The translations under genes were made by a program, and so were the position numbers. This document shows positions 59,201-64,000 of a stretch of DNA of 64,000 nucleotides, piece by piece. Position 1 is the stretch's first letter. Each line of letters begins with the position of its first letter. The notes under the pieces were generated by a model. That model was not told the DNA's origin. It worked only from the letters and a program-made list of their open reading frames with translations, and did not search any database. Source of the DNA: Ophiosphaerella korrae (Eukaryota; Ascomycota; Dothideomycetes; Pleosporales; Phaeosphaeriaceae); assembly GCA_028456385.1 (NCBI GenBank), contig JALNQF010000104.1, positions 62,001 to 126,000 of the forward strand, read 5' to 3'.

Positions 59201-60738
59201 AACAACCTGTGGAGGCTCGGTTTGGGTGCAATGACTGCCCTGCAGGCCCTTCTGCTTGAGAAAGTGGTAGGCGTCGTCCAAAACAGCGTGCGCATTTGTG
59301 CCGCTAGCGCCGAATGAATTCACTGATATTCTTCTTAGGCCCGTCGAAGGCCAGGGTACCAGTTCGGTGGGTATCTTGATTTTCAATTCAGCGGCGTCGA
59401 TGCGTGAGTTTAGCTGTTCAAAATTGGCCACGGGCGGGATGAGGCCCCTCTCGAGGATCAAAATAGATTTAATGACTGAAGCCAGCCCACTTGCACCCTC
59501 AGCATGTCCAATATTAGACTTGATGGATCCTATGTATAAAGGATCGTTATGGGACCGAACGTTTCTAAATACCTCTCCAATTGCAGAGGCTTCAATCGGA
59601 TCTCCGACCGGGGTTCCAGTCCCATGAGCCTCAAAATATCTTGTTGGCTCCATCGAAAGACCGGCTTTGGCGTAAGTGTCAAAGATGAGCCTTGATTGCG
59701 AGTCCTTACTTGGCTGAGTGACTCCAGGTGTGCGGCCATCGTGGTTTACGGCAGTCGATCGAATGACGGCACGAATAGTATCGCCGTCTCGTAGGGCGTC
59801 TGGCAACCGCTTCAGGATCAGCGCAGCAATGCCCTCACCCCTGCCATACCCATTCGCCTTCTTATCGAAACTAAAGGATGTACTATCAGGGGAAAGCATC
59901 CCCATGTTGTTGAGCATGTGGAAGAAGTTCGGCGAGAAGAGAAGACTGCAACCAGTAACTATGGACTATCATTCGTCTCTTAGTTAGTTTGTACGATCCC
60001 GATAGAGTTAATAACTCACCATATCTGCCGATTTTGAATAGAGGCTCTGGCAACCCACATCCAAGGCGACCAAGCTGCTTGAACAGGCGGTGTCAATTGT
60101 GAAGTTGGGCCCTTTGAGATTGAAGAACCAGCTGATGCGGCCAGAGAGTAGGCCCGTCATGCCCATCAGCTGGTACTTTGAGTTTTCCTCAATGTCCTGA
60201 GAAGTGAGGAACTTATAATCGTCTGCCAGATTTCCCGTGTAGACCGATGTGTTGCTGTTAGATATCTTCTCGATGGGTATACCGGCTGCAGCACCGTTAG
60301 TTAGTAAGTGGAAGAAGGAAAAAAAAAATAGTATTACCGTTCTCGAGCGCCCTGTAGGTCGTCTCTAGCAGTGCTCGGGACTGCGGATCCATACCCACAG
60401 CCTCAGCGGCGGAAATCGAAAAGAATGGTGCATCGAATACGCCCAGTTTCTCGTTAATGAAATGTCCACCGCGCAGCGGTATCTGTACATGATTATAAAA
60501 CGTGAGAAGTGCAAAGTCGGATTGTTCGCCCACTTACACTCTCGCCACGACTGCGATCTGGATTGTACAGTGCAGCCCCATTGAGTCGGTCATCAGGGAA
60601 TTCGCGAGAAGCGCATCGGCCATCCACCATCATTGACCATAATGTCTCAGGAGAGGTTGAGTCTCCGGGGAGCTTGAAAGACATGCCGATAATGGCGATT
60701 GGGGTGGGCTCATCTGCGGTATTGTCTTTTGAATGCAT
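53250..60738 (-). CDS. Highly reducing type I polyketide synthase (KS-AT-DH-MT*-ER-KR-ACP)
   Basis: Five exons on the minus strand: 60738-60538, 60482-60338, 60285-60020, 59965-54494 and 54443-53250, giving 2425 residues. KS: active-site Cys about 183 in DTACSSSL, His in [11 protein letters not shown] and [26 protein letters not shown] and GHSSGE (about 670). [12 protein letters not shown] (about 1003) and HPTTLDG (about 1197). A methyltransferase-sized region follows, but its SAM motif is degenerate ([10 protein letters not shown] instead of ILEIGAGTGG). [14 protein letters not shown] and [25 protein letters not shown] and [11 protein letters not shown]: phosphopantetheine Ser in [10 protein letters not shown] (about 2373). 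There is no thioesterase or other release domain, as usual for fungal hrPKS. It would build a fully or variably reduced, non-methylated linear chain from malonyl-CoA, released by another enzyme. Introns cluster in the KS region and before the KR. Confidence 0.95.
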
Positions 60739-60871
60739 GATTGCTTCTCACGGGGCGTCTAGATACCTAGGTATTTAGCGGTTCTTATCCCGAACAGAGA
60801 TGATAACAAAGGAGGTTTGAGACCCTATGGAAGTTTTCAACAAAATGGAACAGATTGAACCACCAGGTAAG

Positions 60872-60880
60872 CTATATAAT
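60872..60880 (-). promoter_or_regulatory. Possible TATA element of the PKS gene
   Basis: TTATATAGC on the minus strand, about 135-140 bases before the PKS start codon. Position and sequence fit a TATA box, but no transcript start is known. Confidence 0.3.
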
Positions 60881-61539
60881 ACACTCCATAAACGCGAGGC
60901 TTCAGAGAGTGATCATTTGGTATGCCTTTGTCCCACATTTATAGCAAAACTGTGAAGACTCTCCATTACCTGGCGGCCAATGTGCTCAATCACCCATGTG
61001 AGAGTAACCAAGCTACCTGAATACAGATACGCAACGCGCCACCCCTACCGACTTCTGTGTCTCCTTCACAGAGATGACTGTAGGCTAATTGGTTCAAACC
61101 TTGTTTGAGTCTGATGTCTGAAGCAAAAAAAGCAGATTAGCATGCCCTCGGACTCCGTAATCGAAGCCCAGGTTCTATCTTGTAACAGGTCACAGGCCTA
61201 CTTGCCGCTCAACCAATAGAAACATATTGCCCCCCACCTGGCCAAATAGAGAAGTCATGTGACCAGGCCTTGGTCGGTCCCGAGTCTAAGCCGCATGTTG
61301 AATGCTGTACTCCGGTCAATGGCTAGGAGTGCCTTGAGTTCGTACTCCTCACGTAATTTCATTTCAAGCCGGCGACCAAGGCTGCCTATGTAGCGAGCTA
61401 CCTAACACCATTTGCACACCCACAAAAGTGAGGTTATCCTGGCCCACACAGTAGCTATTATCACGAGATTTTATAATAGAGTAGTAAGTAGATGCTTGCG
61501 ATGAATTTGGATTATCTCTATATTTACTTGGGAGGTTAA

Positions 61540-61830
61540 CGTTGCGGCTGCGGTAGGTGGTTTTTGGTGAAGGTAGTAGTGCAGGCTTTAAAGCTTAAAA
61601 TTAACGTTTATAAGTTTAAGTTAATTATTAGTTTATAAGCTAGTATATAAGAAAATAGGTTAGGATTAATCTAAATAAGCGGTTTAGCAACGTAGTTAAG
61701 ATTAAAGCTACCTAAGACTAGGTAAGGATAACAAAGGTAGAGAAGGCTATAAAGAAGACAGTAGATAAGGCTAACAAGTCTATCCCTAAAGCGGCTACAC
61801 ATATAAAGCAGGCTATACTTAACCTTAACT
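61540..61830. repeat. AT-rich, RIP-like degenerate sequence
   Basis: Visibly rich in TTAA, TATA and TAAG words with few C bases on the plus strand, in sharp contrast to both flanks. This looks like an old repeat mutated by RIP; no transposase or reverse-transcriptase motif survives. Borders are approximate. Confidence 0.45.
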
Positions 61831-63070
61831 GAATTCAAATTGGCGTTGTGGAGATATTGCGCGTTGAAGCTGATCAATTGAATTTGGTGGGGTGGCCTAA
61901 CTCCCCCAGTGGCCTTGACTCCCCCGGCGCCAGCTTAGCGCGCACATTAACTTAACCCCTTCGACACCACACCTGAGGGAGGCGAAGCCATCCTCTCGCT
62001 GCAGTCATCACCCGGATCCGGACGGGCCGTAAATTGCGGAGAAGGTGTGAAACGCCGGGTGTATAAACAAGACACCCTGATGCCGATGTATCTGCTCAAC
62101 CTCCAAACGGATCTTTGAATCATAGCGCATCAATAGACCTGAATACTCTGTCGGTTGCCTTACGTCAGGATAGCCAGCTGGGCGGAGATATTTCAAAGAA
62201 TCATAGGTATGCGTTGTTCTAGGTAACACATATTATTACCAAGGTATCATTTTACCCGGGTGGCTTGCTGAATCGAGATTTTAAAAACCCTGCCATCGTG
62301 CATACGCTGTGCCACCCATCCGTGTAGCTATCAGTCGGACGCTTGGAAATTCGAGGTTTGCAGAGTCGCTGCCCGGTTCGTCCTTGCGGCGGGAGTATTG
62401 TTCATGCGAGGTATATTGCCGGTTCGGTGTGGGGGCTGACACCCTGTGTTTACATTTATGTGTGCCACCAATGGCCATCGCTCTTCGCGGGCATCTTGCA
62501 AGAAGGCGACCAGTTAGGCAACCAGTTTGCCTATTTCTTTATACGAATTTTTTGTGCGCACTAGGGTATGAGCTTAGCCATGTTGCTATTCTGGACTGCC
62601 GAATAGAAGAGCCAAGGTAACCATATGCAATCAGCCCCGAACGACATCTCGAGAGCGCGTCCGCCGAAACCAAGATAGGCAATCACAGCGTTTCGCACGA
62701 GCTTTCCTTCCGCTAAATACGCCAGGGATGCTGGACTGGGTTTGTAAATTGCGCGGCTGGTGGTGCAGTTGTGTTCGGATCCACTCGTCGTGTCACAACA
62801 GATATTGGTATTCCACGGTCGTCTTCGAAGAGACAGAAACTATGGGCATGACCCAAAGGTCGCTTGTTGCTTACTATTCTCTTTTTAGTCCCGATATATG
62901 CGGATTACGGCAATGTCTTTGCTTCTCTCATATTCTAACTCTATTCGTTTTTAGAAGATTTTTTTGTATTTTGCTACCGCCCTTAACATTGTTGGCAAAG
63001 TTTTCAACCATTAACCTACCAAACTCGACTAATACCTTATGAGCCTTGGACTTCTAGCGAAGTTTTAAAG

Positions 63071-64000
63071 ATGAATATACCGCGCGATGCCGAGAAGCTT
63101 GCCGCAACAGAGCTGGAAGTGCAAAATGACCATCTAGGCATGGAGATCGGAGATGAAGGGCCATACATGACGGGTTGGAGATTACATATCATGACTTTAG
63201 TGTGAGTATCGTCCGCAATGATAGCGCAGAGTAACTAAGCAAGCAGCCTGTGTATGTGCGTCTTCGTAGCACAGATGGAATCTACAATCACCAGCACGTC
63301 AGTCATTACCATCACAGATGACCTGGGCGGTTTCGTGAAGAATTCATGGATACTCACGGCATACTGGTTAACTTCGGGAGGTCAGTCATCAGGTATAAGT
63401 GGAAAGTGCATAAGCTAACGAAGTGGAAGCTTTTCCGATTATATGGGCAAAGCTTTCTGACATTGTTGGAAGAAAGGTGGCTATGATGACCGCCATTCTT
63501 ATTTTCACTGCCTTCTCTGGGGGCTGTGGCGGAGCTCGGAGCGTGCTTCAGTTGTAAGTATTTCCGTACATGCGTCCGCCATGGCAAATACTGAAGTGCT
63601 GCAGGATCATGCTTCGTTGGGTACAAGGCATTGGCGGTTGCGGAGTGATATCCTTAGGACAGTTAATATTCTTTGATATACTGCATCCAAGGAAATATGT
63701 TCCATACACTACTCTTGTCACCTCGGTGATGACTGCCTCACTAATAGGCGGACCACTCATCGGGGGAGGAATTACCTTGCATAGCCCGTGGAGATGGGTC
63801 TTTCTCGTCAAGTAGGTAGAGGATCCGAGTTAACGCTTTATGCAAACTTACATGTGTAGTGTACCTATCGGAGTATGCGCAATGCTCACCTTAGCGTGGA
63901 TTTTTCCCCACCCACTGTGGAACGAGCCAGCAGCGAAGCGGAATACGTCGACTTCCCTAACTCGTCACATATTCGAGCGACTTGACATACTCGGAACCAT
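63071..64000 (+). CDS. Major facilitator superfamily transporter, 3' truncated by window edge
   Basis: Five exons are visible: 63071-63201, 63247-63380, 63430-63553, 63605-63811 and 63860 to the window end. All joins keep frame. The product starts with a polar cytosolic tail (MNIPRDAEKLAATELE), then the first TM (WRLHIMTLVLCMCVFVAQME). The family motifs follow: STITSTSVITITDDL and WILTAYWLTS, the loop motif KLSDIVGRK (MFS motif A), FRWVQGIGG-like LRWVQGIGGCGVIS, and the motif C-like segment LIGGPLIGGGITLHSPWRWV with VFLVNVPIG. This pattern is that of drug:H+ antiporters with 14 helices (DHA2 type), common as exporters in fungal metabolite clusters. It lies divergent to the PKS across 2.3 kb. 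The remaining half is outside the window. Confidence 0.9.

Larger units (their letters stand above)
60739..63070. other. 2.3-kb region between divergent PKS and transporter genes
   Basis: Contains the promoters of the PKS (minus) and the MFS gene (plus), with an AT-rich block at 61540-61830 between them. Remaining frames (up to about 104 codons) have no recognisable domain or splice logic. Local GC-rich patches at 61880-62000 carry repeated CTCCCCC words. Confidence 0.45.

Overview
This window is nuclear DNA of a filamentous ascomycete (Pezizomycotina; probably Dothideomycetes, which is my inference). The genes have short introns of about 48-90 bases with GT/AG borders and CTAAC/CTGAC-like branch sites. 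The gene set is typically fungal: a Git3-like GPCR, an otubain, COP9 subunit 2, Rho3, Msh6 and a highly reducing polyketide synthase (PKS). One transposon remnant carries TGG-to-TAG changes of the kind left by repeat-induced point mutation (RIP). I worked out exon structures by hand from splice consensus, reading frame and remembered family motifs. No search was run.

Left part (1-11.6 kb): a seven-helix cAMP/glucose-receptor-like GPCR (1291-2671), a small C2H2-like zinc-finger protein (5443-6174, minus) and a secreted heme-thiolate peroxidase/peroxygenase (9764-10549) lie between long stretches without convincing genes.

Housekeeping block (11.6-30.9 kb): a 1170-residue disordered protein with a hydrophobic C-terminus; a CSC1/OSCA-like mechanosensitive channel (four exons); a basic protein with an XPA-C-like segment; ribosomal protein eL21, divergent from uS4 over a 188-bp shared promoter; deoxyribose-phosphate aldolase; ribosomal protein eS27; a hexapeptide acetyltransferase; a GMC oxidoreductase; and the WD-repeat pre-rRNA processing factor Ipi3.

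Middle part (30.9-48.3 kb): a decayed Tc1/mariner transposase (about 31.1-31.5 kb), a microsatellite-rich intergenic region, an otubain-type deubiquitinase with a poly-Gln/His N-terminus, COP9 signalosome subunit 2, the GTPase Rho3 (with 17- and 15-base exons), Msh6, and a class II aldolase-like protein.

Right part (48.3-64 kb), accessory in character: an unrecognised five-exon gene (about 49.6-50.7 kb), a PAPS-dependent sulfotransferase-like gene with a 9-base exon, a complete 2425-residue highly reducing PKS (KS-AT-DH-degenerate MT-ER-KR-ACP), an AT-rich repeat remnant, and the start of a major-facilitator transporter that runs off the right edge. PKS, sulfotransferase and transporter together suggest a secondary-metabolite cluster, possibly for a sulfated reduced polyketide, continuing beyond the window. 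This is the most promising candidate for something undescribed.
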